From positions 23,440,764-23,504,763 of the forward strand of contig OZ026600.1 of the NCBI GenBank assembly GCA_964020085.1: a DNA stretch of 64,000 bases, in the 5' to 3' direction. A program made the translations under genes and the position numbers. The notes below the pieces were generated by a model. It searched no databases and was not told the DNA's origin. It was given only the letters and a program-made list of their open reading frames with translations. The stretch is from Micromussa lordhowensis. Taxonomy: Eukaryota > Cnidaria > Anthozoa > Scleractinia > Lobophylliidae. How positions within the stretch are numbered: position 1 is the stretch's first letter; each line of letters opens with the position of its first letter. This document shows positions 1-10,700 of the stretch, in pieces.

Positions 1-3000
1 TGTGAAGTTTTCTTCAACCCCCCAGTTCTGTACAAGATAGTCATATATACCATTCTTGACAGCACTGTAACGGAGATCACACGATTCCTTGCGATCTTTA
101 CACAGGGAAGAGAAGTACTTGAGTCCCTCTTCATCGTCAAAAACAAGACAATCCCCAACACCACGGAAGCAGCGAATTGGTTCTTTGTTAAACATGGTGC
201 CATGTATTGCCGCTCTCACATCAGTCGCCATTTTCTCCATGTTCTCTTTGTGGGCTTCGGTTCCAGGAACTGCAGATGGGTTAATTTGTTTGGAGCTAAA
301 AGGTTCATGCCTTTCAAGGGCTTTATTTTCTGCGGCATGACAATGCTCTACAAAGTTCCGTTTGCTCAAGTATTCAGCAAAAGATCGCTGAACAGCTTTG
401 TCCAGATTTAAAAACTTGACTAGTCTTGCAAGTAACATCTGAACAATGTTACTTGCGGGTGCCTCTGAGGGACCGTTATCAACAACAAAAATGAAAACTT
501 CCTTAACTTGCAGTGTTTCTGGGTTACGAAAAAAAGCACCCATTTCTGGTATGGACATGAGATAGAATATTTCGTTAAACACTCTCAGCACAGTTTCTGG
601 CTCATAAAGCGACAAGTTTATCAATGTCACAGCTTTTCCTGTTCGCGTAACGTTAACCTCTGTTTGAGTTCCAGGGATATTTAGATTGGCAGAATTGAGA
701 GCAGGCGTGTTTAAAGGTAAAACTTTTGACTCTAAAAATAAGTGAGTTATTGGCGTCACAGCGTTGTTCCTCGATTGGTCAAAGGTATGATCCGGATATT
801 CTATACTTTTCCATGTCTTTCCAGGTTTGAGAACAGGAGGTAGCTCACCATTGATAATGCACTTGGCATCCTTGGAGTCTATCATGCAAGAAATTTCGTA
901 TTGATTTGCTTCATCACAAATGAAATTGACATGTGAAGTGGACCAATGTGCGTTAACCGGATGCTTAAAGTCTCCTGTGCTGGGCGCCTTATGAAGCGAT
1001 ATGTTTGCATTCACATTTCTTCCAATATGATGCCTCTTTGCTTGATTTGTGCCTTTTTTATAATTCATGGTGTACGTGTAAAGACAGGAAAGGCTGACAT
1101 CGAAGTTTTCATCCGCCAAAGCAAGAATAACATCACGAGCCTCACGCATTATTGTTTTGTTATCCATTGCTTTATAAAGCGTATCCTCGTACAACTTTGA
1201 GTGTGCCTGTAGTCCCCCGCCACCTCTGGCAAGAACATCTTGCTGTCCAAAGGCATATTCGAGCAGAGCGGGGAGTTCCGGAAATTCTTCGCATTTGAGC
1301 CTCCGGCCACGACCATCACATATGGATTTGAAATATTTTGCAGATAGTTTTTGCAGTTTCTTTTTTTGAAACTCCTGCTGCTGTTTGTTAGTCATATCAC
1401 TGCGAACAGAGAGGACTGATATCTTCATAGTTTCGTAGTTTCTGAAAAGAGAATCGGTTCTTACTGCTTGACGGACTATTGCTCTCCGGCTTTGAAGAGT
1501 CCGTAGTCGCATTACAGTAGTGGCACTCGTCAGATGAGCAAAAATTCCCATAAAGATGTCTCTGTCTTTTTTAGTGTCAAGACAACTTAAGGCTGTTTGA
1601 AAGGAATTGTTGAGTCGCTTGCGAACCTCAAAAGAAAAAGCATTCTTCGAATGTTCCTTTGTCATCAAGGTTAATGTCTCCTGAAGTTTAGTGATGTCAG
1701 TATTACTTGCTTCATATAAATACGCTTTCCCGGAAACAATGACTTGAGCAATATTTAGGTGCTGAGATAAGGTGTCAAAAGTGTCACTTGCCCTATAAAA
1801 TGCTTTATGTTCAGTTCCAAGTTGAAAATTTTTGTGCTTCCAGTACAGGTGAAAAGCTCTGTGGGTAGGGAGCACAAGGCATGAAATTATTTCCTTGGCA
1901 ACTTCTATGATGCTTTTTAGTTCAGCGGCTCTTTTAGCTCTTTTCTCGATCCGTATGGCAATTTCCAGTTCTGCAATGTTCTCTTCTAGAGTTCCATTAT
2001 TTCTTTCTTTGCACTTGCCTATGGTTTCGCCGTTTTTCTTGATAAAAATTGTTTCCCCTCGCTCTAAATTACGCGAATTATTTTTAGCCCAAATTTCACC
2101 TTGCTGCTTGTAAAAGCTTCTAGAAACGCCGGGAAATGGAAGTAACTTATCGCCAGGTAAAGTGACTGAGGGACTCGCTGTACCTTTTGCTGCGCTAGTG
2201 GCTGACGGACTCGCTGTACTAGTGCCTGACGGACATGCTTTGCTACATGTTGATGTTGTTCCTGGTGGACTCGCTGTGCTAGTGGCTGACAGATGTGCTG
2301 CGCTAGAGCCTGACGGACTCGCTTGACCAGCACTTGACGGACATGCCTTGCTAGTCGCTGACGGACTTGCTTTATTAGGAGTTGACGGACTTGCTTTGCT
2401 AGCAGCTGACGGATTTGCTTCTCTATCTGCTGACAGACTTGCTTTGCTAGTGGCTGACGGACTTGCTTTATTAGCAGTTGACGGACTTGCTTTGCTAGCA
2501 GCTGACAGGCTAGCCTTGCTAGTGGCTGATGGCCTCGCTTTACTGGCGGGTAACGGACTTGCTTTACTGGCAGCTGACAGACTTGCTTTACTAGTGACTG
2601 ACGGACTTGCTTTGCTACTCGCTGATGGACTTCCTTTGCTAGTGGCTGACGGACTTGCTTTACTAGTAGCTGACGGATTTGCTTTGCTAGCAGCAGACGG
2701 ACTTGCTCTACTAGCAGCTGACGGACTTGCTTTGCTAGCAGCTGACGGACTTGCTTCGCTATCAGCTGACGGACTTGCTTTGCTTGAGGCTGACGGACTT
2801 GCTTTGCTAGCACCTGACGGACTTTCTTTACTAGCAGCTGACGGACTTGCTTTACTAGCAGCTGACGGATTTGCTTTGCTAGCAGCTGACAGGCTAGCCT
2901 TGCTAGTGGCTGATGGCCTCGCTTTACTGGCGGGTAACGGACTTGCTTTACTAGCAGCTGACAGACTTGCTTTACTAGTGACTGACGGACTTGCTTTGCT

Positions 3001-3408
3001 AGTGGCTGACGGACTTGCTTTACTAGTAGCTGACGGATTTGCTTTGCTAGCAGCAGACGGACTTGCTCTACTAGCAGCTGACGGACTTGCTTTGCTAGCA
3101 GCTGACGGACTTGCTTCGCTATCAGCTGACGGACTTGCTTTGCTTGGGGCTGACGGACTTGCTTTGCTAGCACCTGACGGACTTTCTTTACTAGCAGCTG
3201 ACGGACTTGCTTTACTAGCAGCTGACGGATTTTCTTTGCTAGCAGCTGACGAACTTGCTTTGCTTGGAGCTGACGGACTTGCTTTGCCAGCAGCTGACGA
3301 ACAAGCTGCACTTTTCTCTGATGGACATGTTCTTCTAGTGGCTGAAAGACCCGCTGTGTTACTCCGCCGAGGTGTTACAGATAGAAAAGGAAGGGATGAG
3401 ATTCGCAT
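1..3408 (-). CDS. Large transposase-like protein with Ser/Ala/Pro/Lys octapeptide repeats; 3' end lies outside the window
   Basis: Reading the minus strand, one frame is open from 3453 to base 1 without a stop (about 1,150 codons) and runs off the window. The first ATG is at 3408. Residues from about 25 to 415 are a Ser-Lys-Ala-Ser-Pro-Ser-Ala-Ala type octapeptide repeat. After this comes a long helical, Lys/Glu-rich stretch (plus 1,300-2,100), then a region with acidic residues set in an order that resembles a DDE nuclease: MIDSKDAK (plus about 864-887), VVDNGPSE (plus about 463-486), and a His/Glu-rich segment AENKALERHE (plus about 301-330). The family is not certain; a cut-and-paste transposase related to the large eukaryotic families that travel with Ulp1 proteases is my best inference. 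It overlaps the end of the upstream protease frame by 50 bp in another frame, so the two may be spliced together or be adjacent genes of one element. Confidence 0.55.
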   Translation of the reverse strand, partial: MRISSLPFLSVTPRRSNTAGLSATRRTCPSEKSAACSSAAGKASPSAPSKASSSAASKENPSAASKASPSAASKESPSGASKASPSAPSKASPSADSEASPSAASKASPSAASRASPSAASKANPSATSKASPSATSKASPSVTSKASLSAASKASPLPASKARPSATSKASLSAASKANPSAASKASPSAASKESPSGASKASPSASSKASPSADSEASPSAASKASPSAASRASPSAASKANPSATSKASPSATSKGSPSASSKASPSVTSKASLSAASKASPLPASKARPSATSKASLSAASKASPSTANKASPSATSKASLSADREANPSAASKASPSTPNKASPSATSKACPSSAGQASPSGSSAAHLSATSTASPPGTTSTCSKACPSGTSTASPSATSAAKGTASPSVTLPGDKLLPFPGVSRSFYKQQGEIWAKNNSRNLERGETIFIKKNGETIGKCKERNNGTLEENIAELEIAIRIEKRAKRAAELKSIIEVAKEIISCLVLPTHRAFHLYWKHKNFQLGTEHKAFYRASDTFDTLSQHLNIAQVIVSGKAYLYEASNTDITKLQETLTLMTKEHSKNAFSFEVRKRLNNSFQTALSCLDTKKDRDIFMGIFAHLTSATTVMRLRTLQSRRAIVRQAVRTDSLFRNYETMKISVLSVRSDMTNKQQQEFQKKKLQKLSAKYFKSICDGRGRRLKCEEFPELPALLEYAFGQQDVLARGGGGLQAHSKLYEDTLYKAMDNKTIMREARDVILALADENFDVSLSCLYTYTMNYKKGTNQAKRHHIGRNVNANISLHKAPSTGDFKHPVNAHWSTSHVNFICDEANQYEISCMIDSKDAKCIINGELPPVLKPGKTWKSIEYPDHTFDQSRNNAVTPITHLFLESKVLPLNTPALNSANLNIPGTQTEVNVTRTGKAVTLINLSLYEPETVLRVFNEIFYLMSIPEMGAFFRNPETLQVKEVFIFVVDNGPSEAPASNIVQMLLARLVKFLNLDKAVQRSFAEYLSKRNFVEHCHAAENKALERHEPFSSKQINPSAVPGTEAHKENMEKMATDVRAAIHGTMFNKEPIRCFRGVGDCLVFDDEEGLKYFSSLCKDRKESCDLRYSAVKNGIYDYLVQNWGVEENFT
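2161..3340. repeat. 24-bp coding minisatellite (about 49 units) with a 384-bp higher-order period
   Basis: A 24-bp unit, on the plus strand like GCTGACGGACTTGCTTTGCT plus four bases, is repeated about 49 times. Because 24 is divisible by three, all frames are open for long distances, which creates spurious ORFs on both strands. The frame continuous with the flanking minus-strand coding sequence reads Ser-Lys-Ala-Ser-Pro-Ser-Ala-Ala. A variant block (GCTGACAGGC and its neighbours) recurs at 2501 and 2885, exactly 384 bp or 16 units apart, showing segmental duplication inside the array. Confidence 0.9.
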
Positions 3409-4168
3409 CAAGCGTAACTGCAGAGCGAACAAACCAACCCATAATAGCTGCTCTCAGCAAAGGTGAATTTCTTGTAACTTCCGTAATTTTTCTCATATCT
3501 TTCAATACATGTTGATCAGGATTTCTTTCTTTAATGATGTGCTTCCACAGTACTTCTCTGCTTCCAGCTATTGCTGCCATGAAAACGGGTGTCAAACCAC
3601 ATGCGGAGCCACATGTCTGAAGTGGAAAAGCTTTGAAGCAAGAACTACCGCACTTGTGCGGCTCGGCGTATGCAACCCCTGGCTGATGCATTAGGACCGG
3701 ATAACGAGGTTTGGTGTAGGATTTCCCACTGAACTTGTTAAGTGCTTCAAACAGCGGTTTCATAACTGTAAGAAGATTTGAAGGCAACTTCCAACCAAGA
3801 CTATCACCGTAATAGAGTTCGTCAAGTGAAGTACTAAAAACGAAGTAGGTCCAATGATATCCATTTCCCACCAAAACATTTCCATCATTCATTCGTTTTA
3901 CGTTTAAGGCAAAATGAATGTATTTTAACTCTGGCAGTTTGTTAGTAATAGTACTACACAGTCACTGTTTAGCTCGCACTGAGTGGATTAATGCTTCAGT
4001 GCAAACTGCAAAGTAGTGAGTGTCATTTCTTTGGTTAATCATTGCAAAGACACCATCGATTATGTCACACGATAGCCATCTATCACAACACAGTTTACTT
4101 AGCTGTTCTGCTGTAATTCCGCTGGATAATACGGTAGAATCGGGCGAAGACATCCAAATGTGTTCCAT
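3359..4168 (-). pseudogene. Ulp1/C48-like cysteine protease, interrupted by one in-frame stop or a short intron
   Basis: Two open stretches in the same frame (4168-3965 and 3961-3359) are separated by a single TGA at 3962-3964. The upstream part reads like the start of a Ulp1 domain (residues such as LCCDRWLSCDIIDGVFAMIN). The downstream part has the catalytic arrangement of the family: His-Trp in GYHWTYFVF, an Asp-Ser in YYGDSLGW, then Gln and Cys in LQTCGSACGL. A TACTAAC branch-point-like motif followed by a CAG lies just after the stop on the minus strand, so a very short intron is possible, although no strong donor is seen. Ulp1-like proteases often ride on large DNA transposons; here it sits directly upstream of the transposase-like frame. 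Assignment to the fold is fairly firm, the biological role is not known. Confidence 0.6.
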
Positions 4169-4221
4169 AAACCTTCTTGCATTAGATACAAATGATTCGT
4201 TTTCTTTCGAAGAGCACAGGG

Positions 4222-4524
4222 TTAACAGTCGAACTTAATTTGATACTGCTGTATAAAATAAGCAATGTCATCCCTGGAAAACGTGCCAAAATTCTGCCAT
4301 CTCGCAACTGGCTTGCATTGTTGTTGAACTTCATCCGATGCACCCTCTTGCATTTTATATAACTGGGAGCGAACTCTTTGGCACATGTTCAATGGAGGTA
4401 TGTTTCTCATCAAAGATGGATCTGTTGTGCGGTCTGCTTTTCGTAGAAACATCAGTTTTGGTGTGCCCAAAGTGCTTATGGCTGGTGGTACAACGGTCGT
4501 TTTCGAAGCAACTCGCGAAGACAT
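4222..4524 (-). CDS. Possible upstream exon of the Ulp1-like gene
   Basis: An open frame of 100 codons just upstream of the protease, on the same strand but in another frame. It has no recognisable domain; the C-terminal part (FGTFSRDDIAYFIQQYQIKF) looks like normal protein. It could be a 5' exon of the protease or of the downstream transposase-like gene, or chance coding. A shadow frame on the plus strand is of similar length, so confidence is low. Confidence 0.3.
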   Translation of the reverse strand: MSSRVASKTTVVPPAISTLGTPKLMFLRKADRTTDPSLMRNIPPLNMCQRVRSQLYKMQEGASDEVQQQCKPVARWQNFGTFSRDDIAYFIQQYQIKFDC

Positions 4525-4669
4525 GTCAGTAATTGATGGCTATAATACTGACTACTCAAAATTTGTTGCGATACAGTTAAAGATCTACTGTGGCTTGACT
4601 AAGCGAATCAAAACAATCAGTCCTTCTCAATTTAGAACATACGATCACGTAGTGCACACGTGAACCTGA

Positions 4670-5323
4670 AATTTAAATATTTTCGCAATTTTTTTTTGTC
4701 ACCTTGAGTCGCCGCGTGCTTACACTAAAACAGCTACAGACAACTCGGAAAAGCACATTAACCGCATAATAGTTTATAAAATTTCATTTGTTTTATTTGA
4801 ATTAGCTTTCGAGGTCATCTCTTTTTCGAGTAAAATATACATCGCTTAGAGTCTCAAATTATTTCATCGACCATTACGTGTTCAGTGACCGGAAGTAAAA
4901 GAGCATATTCAATCACAACTGTGTAATTGCTTGATTGTTTATTGTTAATCCAACTGTGGTTAACTAGACTGTTATTACATAGTGGTGCATTGTTGCATTC
5001 ATAAGACATTCGTGAGCAACTTTTTGAGGAAAAGAAAGAAAAAAAAGTACCAAAAATCTGGGACCGAATTTAACCATGTGGAAAACTCTATAGATAGACA
5101 GTATATCATTGTTGCCGAAATCGAAGCCGCGATCATAGCCGCCATCACAACCGCTTTGTGAAAAGTGACAGATTTTTTACCGTAACTTCTCACTTTTTAA
5201 TTGGTCGTTCAAATTTGTCAAAAGCTGGTCAGGTCATAATAGACTTGACAACACACAGCACTATCACCGAAAAAATTCAAGTACTTGTGTTCACTTCCAG
5301 ACCTTTGCGTTATAGAAAAGAAC
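4670..5323. other. No gene recognised
   Basis: AT-rich sequence between the minus-strand protease region and the plus-strand gene that starts at 5324. Its position between divergent genes would suit promoters, but I see no definite site. Confidence 0.5.
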
Positions 5324-6392
5324 ATGGCGAATTCTCACATCGAAGTCAATGTGTTTGTCGGGGAAGAGCTGAGATGTCAAGTTTTTATTACTGACGAGCA
5401 AAAGGAAATCGATCTTGCTACAACAAGAAACAATGTCCTGCAAGTTGTGAAAGACTTTCTTCCCCTTAACTACATATTTACAAAGCCCGTTGGAAAACAA
5501 GAGGCCACACGTATTCCTGTAGCCTCTGGACAAGAAACTTTTGTCTCACTTGGAAAATGCCTCGTTCATGATGACGAAGATTCACTTAACCTGTATCTTC
5601 AGGAAACAGAGTCGGTGGCGAAAAGGACTTCGAGCACACTAAGTACCCCAAAGCCAAAGCGTCTACGTCAACAGCCCGTCTTTAAGTACTTTCAGACTTC
5701 TGGAACAACAACGACACCAGCTGCAGACTACAGCGCAGCACGTGGGCGAGTGTATTTGTACTCAGAATCGACCATAGACAAGGCCACAAACCGAAGACAA
5801 GAATATTATAGGTTCTGGAACGAGAAAGCAGAGGAGTTGTGCTCATCGCCTAGCTTTTCAAAATATTCTAAGCAAGAACTGCATGGGATCATTGACACCC
5901 ACTGGCGAATGCATGCCACCGAATTGTGCATCGGGGATGCCGAGCGAGAACAAGAGTTGGCGAAATCTCTGTCAGAGGAAATTCCGGGGCACAAATTAGC
6001 CTTATCGGTAAAAACTGTCAGTAAAAACTTAAATTTATTACGAGAACAAGACCAGCATATAAGGTCTATAAACGAGGAGATTTCTGCACTGCGCGCTCAA
6101 GGACTCTCGCCACAAGTTAAGATGTCCATCAAGCAGAAAGAAGGAGAACTGAAGAATTCCTTAACAGAGCTGAAATTGGCACAGGATCGTTGCGATGCGA
6201 AAATCGGTTGCTGGCCTGACCACTTCGCGAACCCAGGCGCTTGCTTCGGTAAAAAGGAAGACCCAGAAAAGAAATTCTGAAGCAAGCAGTGAAGTTGAAA
6301 TGCCGCATGAAGACTCATCTGATGAACCAGCAACAATTAATGCCAGTGAAGAAGCCGACATTGCCAGGCAGGTGATCGATGATGACTGGTAG
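5324..6392 (+). CDS. Unrecognised coiled-coil protein, frameshifted near its C-terminus
   Basis: An ATG at 5324 opens a frame of 318 codons ending at 6280. The protein starts MANSHIEVNVFVGEELRCQV, has a Ser/Thr/Pro-rich basic linker (around residues 105-150), a Trp-rich middle section and a strongly helical coiled-coil-like segment at about residues 225-290. The plausible acidic C-terminus (EASSEVEMPHEDSSDEPATI ... IDDDW) continues to 6392 in the next frame, and the shift can be placed at the A5 run near 6250. This is either a single-base deletion or an intron boundary that I cannot define. I do not recognise the family. Its divergent position next to the Ulp1/transposase-like genes means it could be an accessory gene of the same element. 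Confidence 0.5.
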
Positions 6393-7246
6393 TTGAAGAC
6401 AATTTAATCACAGCTCGTGTTTTTTTTAGATCGGTATCTTTGCAAGTCTGCTTCAGATCGAATTTTACACAACAGTTTACTAAGTCAGGGTGATTACAGC
6501 AAGAAAGTGGCTACAGTTATTTGCTAGTAAATGTGAGTGTTTTGGTTCAGGGGTTATGAACTTGATGCAAAGATGTCTATGATCCAGTTCATGAAAACTT
6601 TTTAAAGATCGATACCTTTCCAAGTTTGCGTCAGAAATAATTTTACTCATAATTTTGTAAGCCAGCACGAGCACAGCAAGAAAGAGTATCTTCGTTGCAG
6701 TTATTCACCAGTTAAAGTGTTGTTCATGTTTAAGAGTTATCGTTCAAAATTTTTACAGTACAAAATTGAATAAATTTTCAAGGTATTTTTCGTACCCACA
6801 AAGATGAAGAAGCAGGCGGACTACGCTGATAAATTGCAGACCTAGATGAAAAGCTAAAAAAAAAATAAAATAAAAAGTACAAAGTGCGAAGGTGGGAAAG
6901 TAACTCAGTTATTTTACTTTCTTTACTATTATCAAATGTTACACGAAACAACCGAGATTTCAGCGGGGCTAACGTGAAATTACTCAACGGTGGCGCACTA
7001 GGTCTGGGTACGAGTAAAAATGTGTCAGGCGTTTCAAACTCTTCGTTGCAACAACGTTGCGACGGCTCTTTCTTCAGTACCTTGCCCGCCTTTCCTGCTA
7101 TAAAAGGACCTACAAAGGAACTTAGATTATCATTTACGTCAGGTGAGAAATATGTAAACAAAATATTTCTACTATTTTCAGGGTCTGAGAGCGTTTAAGT
7201 GTCACCGAACTAAACGTTCGAATCGCGTGAACTATCGGTTGAAATG
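6393..7246. other. No gene recognised
   Basis: AT-rich sequence with short ORFs on both strands that overlap one another and show no domain. A diverged direct repeat of about 30 bp (AGATCGGTATCTTTGCAAGT at 6429 and a relative near 6605) is visible. Confidence 0.4.
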
Positions 7247-7613
7247 ACCCCTGCAGAAGACTTTTTCCAGTTCAACCCCTCCTCCCGCCTGGATTTCCAG
7301 GGTCTTTGCCCCCCCCTCCCGCGAGAATTTCCAGAATCCCATCCGTCGGGGGGGTGTGGATTTTTTCTGGAATAACCCATTAGTAATTTTTAACATTAAG
7401 GTAGGGACATCAACATAATCATCTTCATTCACCCCTGCAGAAGACTTTTTCCAGTTCAACCCCTCCTCCCGCCTGGATTTCCAGGGTCTTTGCCCCCCCC
7501 TCCCGCGAGAATTTCCAGAATCCCATCCGTCGGGGGTGTGTGGATTTTTTCTGGAATAACCCATTAGTAATTTTTAACATTAAGGTAGGGACATCAACAT
7601 AATCATCTTCATT
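7247..7613. repeat. Two tandem copies of a 184-bp unit
   Basis: The unit starting ACCCCTGCAGAAGACTTTTT at 7247 is repeated at 7431 with a period of 184 bp and only a few differences, mostly in a G-run. ORFs called across it on the minus strand simply repeat and are not taken as genes. Confidence 0.9.
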
Positions 7614-7751
7614 ACCAAGTACCACAAGTAAAAATTGATGAATTTATTTTTTAAAGTTTTTTTCCTAAGTTTACCCAGTTCTAAAAATGACAAAATTGGA
7701 CTTTTTTGTATTTAAGGTCAGCTTATTAGCATTCAACCAGTTACAAACTTT

Positions 7752-8100
7752 CTACAATTTGATGTTGATTACACTTTCTAGTGACTTCAAATCCTTGTCA
7801 GCATACAGCAGGTTTGTATCATCAGGGAATAAATAAAAAGAAAGCTTCTTAGAAGAATTATAAATATCATTAATATAAATCAAGAAAAGTAGAGGGCCTA
7901 GAACAGAGCATTGCGGGACCCCTGTTAGCACATTTCTTTTAGATGATAATTGTTTATCAAATTGAACCATTCGTTAAATGAGAACCATTCGTTTACCGGG
8001 CCTTTTATACTGTAATGATATAGCTTGCTCAGAAGAATTGAATGATCCACAATATCAAAAGCCTATTTAAAGTCCAGGAAAATACCGCATGTGAAAAATT
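7752..8100 (-). pseudogene. CR1/L2-type LINE reverse transcriptase fragment
   Basis: The minus strand carries the RT core motifs GVPQCSVLGPLLFLIYINDI and, downstream, FPDDTNLLYA, where the canonical Phe-Ala-Asp-Asp has become Phe-Pro-Asp-Asp. The preceding RT segment (a decayed AFDIVDHS motif near 8045) is in another frame. It is a short 5'-truncated and mutated fragment of a non-LTR retrotransposon, with no endonuclease or ORF1 nearby. Confidence 0.7.
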
Positions 8101-8570
8101 GTTATCCATATTGCTTTGGATTGAATTAACAATATCCAAAATATTAACACTATCTATGTGATAAACCTCCTGGGAAAAAATACTGACCTTAAAGTTTGAG
8201 TAAAGACAAATACTCTGGTTGCATGAAGGTTGCATAGGTAGGAAGTAAAATATTTTCACAGTTGAAGAATATGGTGGGGGTTGCACAAACAAGACACAAT
8301 CATTCTAGGTTTGTGTTCTGCACTCAGTTTATGATTATCTTATTTTCTTTTTCTTTGCTTCATGTTAGTTACAATAAATAATTGTCTCTTATTTATTGGC
8401 ATGTTTAAAATTGTATTATTTTATAAATTCCCTTTGAAGCTCAACAGATGTAAGGCAGATTATTTCACTTGGTGACTTGCGTGCATTCATTATCCAATTT
8501 CAGTTGACTATGGTCCTGTAACATCTGTGATCAGCATTGCATTGTATGTAATAAGTGTGGAATGGGGACA

Positions 8571-8819
8571 TCATATTTTTAAGTGATTTACTGTACTGTG
8601 CCTTTTCGTTACATAAAAAGTGGAGTTAGCCATGTGATAGAGCTTACCACCTGAACCATTATATTGTAAGCCCACAATGAAGTCACAAAAGTACTTGTAT
8701 TCATCAGTTTCTGCCTCTTTGCATCGTTGAGCAAGACTGAATTGTACAACAAGCTCCTCTAAAAACTTCTCAGAGCTGATGCTTCTTGTAAACCCAGGCA
8801 CGAATACTGTTTCCCACAA
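8571..8819 (-). CDS. Short unrecognised ORF
   Basis: An 82-codon open frame with no recognised domain, lying between two LINE fragments. It contains plausible protein-like sequence (SSEKFLEELVVQFSLAQRC) but has no supporting context. It may be an exon or a chance frame. Confidence 0.2.
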   Translation of the reverse strand: MWETVFVPGFTRSISSEKFLEELVVQFSLAQRCKEAETDEYKYFCDFIVGLQYNGSGGKLYHMANSTFYVTKRHSTVNHLKI

Positions 8820-8859
8820 TTCTGGATTTTCTCTGGCACTACTGCATAATTTGAGTCAT

Positions 8860-9812
8860 TTTTATTTTATTTATTTATTTAATCAAATTTCAGAAATTAC
8901 AGAAAAAAACCGCTCAATCTGAGGTAAGCTTAAAACATAGTACTAGACTCCTTAAAATAAGCCACCTATCATTACGTTATATAAAAATCTATAGAATAAA
9001 TTAGGTAATACAATTATCTTAAAAATTACTATGAATATAACAAAGATTAGGTAAAAATACAATGAAAGTTAAAAGAAATCAACATTAAACTTATCATAAT
9101 AGAAAGCTATCAAATTCTTACGAAAAATTGACAGGGTATTCGATTCTCTTATACCAAGAGGTAAATCGTTCCACAGATGACAGATTCGAACAAAAAACGA
9201 ATTCTTAAAGACGTCAGTCCTGCTGAAAGGAACATCAAGCGTTAAATGGTCAACATTTCTAAGCGGTTTAGTACAAGAGCGAAAAGAAACATAATCTAAA
9301 ATATTTAATTTACATACATTTTTAAGACACTTAAAAAAGAAAACCAGATCATTAATTTCTCTCCGATACTCCAATGGTAATAAATTTAACTTACGAAGGC
9401 GCTCGTTCTCAGAATATTCCCTTCCAAGAATGAATCTTGTGGCCCTGTGTTGTACCTGTTCTAAATTGTTGATGTTTCGTTTGGTGTGAGGTGACCATAC
9501 CACACTAGCATATTCAAGGCACGAGCGAACCCAAGCAATATAAAGCAGTTTCTTTGTTCTAATATCATTGATGTCTTTACATGTTTGATAAAGGACGTTG
9601 AGCATTTTTTGAGCTTTCGAAGAAATAACATCAACGTGATTGTTCCAGCTTAAATTGTTGCTAACCAAAATCCCCAAGTCTTTCTCAACATCAACGCGAT
9701 CTAACTTAATCCCACCAAGGTAATAGTCCCTATCATCAATTGATCTTATACCAGCCACTCTTAAAACCTTACACTTCTTGGCATTAAAATCCATGCCCCA
9801 AATACAAGTCAT
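8860..9812 (-). pseudogene. 5'-truncated CR1/Rex-like LINE: RT thumb and C-terminal region
   Basis: An open frame of 247 codons (9812-9069) matches the part of a non-LTR RT ORF after the catalytic motif: NAKKCKVLRV, the conserved LGI-V-NLSW-NHVD block, then YIAWVRSCLEYASVVWSPH and a C-terminal HLWNDLPLGIRES-type motif. It ends at a stop at 9069. The likely 3' end is the TTTA/ATTT-rich tract near 8860-8885. The catalytic Asp-Asp half is missing, which is typical of incomplete reverse transcription at insertion. The decayed fragment at 7752 belongs to a different copy. Confidence 0.8.
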
Positions 9813-10085
9813 GGACTCTTGAAGAAGGTATTTTATACAAAAGGGCTTCCAGACAAAAATGATATTGTTAATTCAATCTACAGGTATGAATTACCATAAA
9901 GCTAACACAGGAATTCGTTCTCATGAATCACCTTTTATGACTCTGGTGTTCAATGTGTGTGCTTAGGGAATCATAACCCTGGTTTACCCAGGCTTCATGA
10001 AATGATCAGAACATTATTTAATTATAAGGAATCAAAGCCTTGATGTTGCAAGACTTCATCAAACCATCATCAAACCATCAAAAAA
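9813..10085. other. No gene recognised
   Basis: Short AT-rich spacer between the LINE truncation point and exon-like sequence. Confidence 0.4.
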
Positions 10086-10700
10086 TCTCGTCATCAGAGT
10101 CTGCTGGTATTTCAACCTCCTTCAGTGCAACTGGTGGAATATTAGTACGCAAGTACTGAATTTCCAGAGTAGTAATCTCTTTAGTCTTCAGGGCATCGTT
10201 GAAAGCTTGTTTTTTTCCGAAAAAAATGTGATACTTATTTTATTATGTATGGATTTCATTTGTTTTATCCATATTGTTCACCAAAAACCACCGTACTAGA
10301 CGAGCCTTTTCTATTGATACATATACGCTTTCTTTCCTATAAATATATTTACAAAAATTACCCTTTTTCAATTAGCCATAATTCCCTGATATTTTTAGTG
10401 TAAGAGAAAGTAATGTAACATCAAAACCATTCTATCTATGTCAAGATAAAAGAAAGGTACCATTGTTAAACGGTTTCATCTGTTCAACAATCTCTGTCGC
10501 CTCCTTTTTAGCTGGTCGCTCTTGATCATGTACTGGTGACGCTGGCTTCGGTAGTATCTCTTGACCCGTTTTAAAAGTACAGAACTGCAAGGAGCTTTTT
10601 TGGTTGTCCATTGTTGTCAAAACTCATCTCCTGCCTTATAAAGTCAACAATCTCTTTCACAAGCCTCTTATCCACTTCACCCCAAGGTACTAAGAAAAAA
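10086..10700 (-). pseudogene. Exon-like minus-strand fragments of an unknown gene
   Basis: Three short stretches read as plausible protein on the minus strand: one ending near 10,086 with an acidic tail (PADSDDEIF then stop), one near 10,450-10,560 (ERPAKKEATEIVEQMKPF) and one near 10,580-10,690 (GEVDKRLVKEIVDFIRQEM). They are in different frames and separated by non-coding sequence, as for exons or a decayed gene. I do not recognise the product. Confidence 0.25.

Noticed and set aside
2161..3340. Regular short repeats resembling a CRISPR array
   Set aside because: Units are directly contiguous without unique spacers, keep a coding frame, and lie in a eukaryotic gene.
2348..3466. Plus-strand ORF of 372 codons in the minisatellite
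   Set aside because: A frame artefact of a 24-bp repeat; the minus-strand frame continuous with flanking coding sequence is preferred. The same holds for the 415-codon minus-strand frame at 2,064-3,311.
7232..7625. Minus-strand ORFs of 110 and 66 codons
   Set aside because: They repeat the same translation because of the 184-bp tandem duplication and show no domain.
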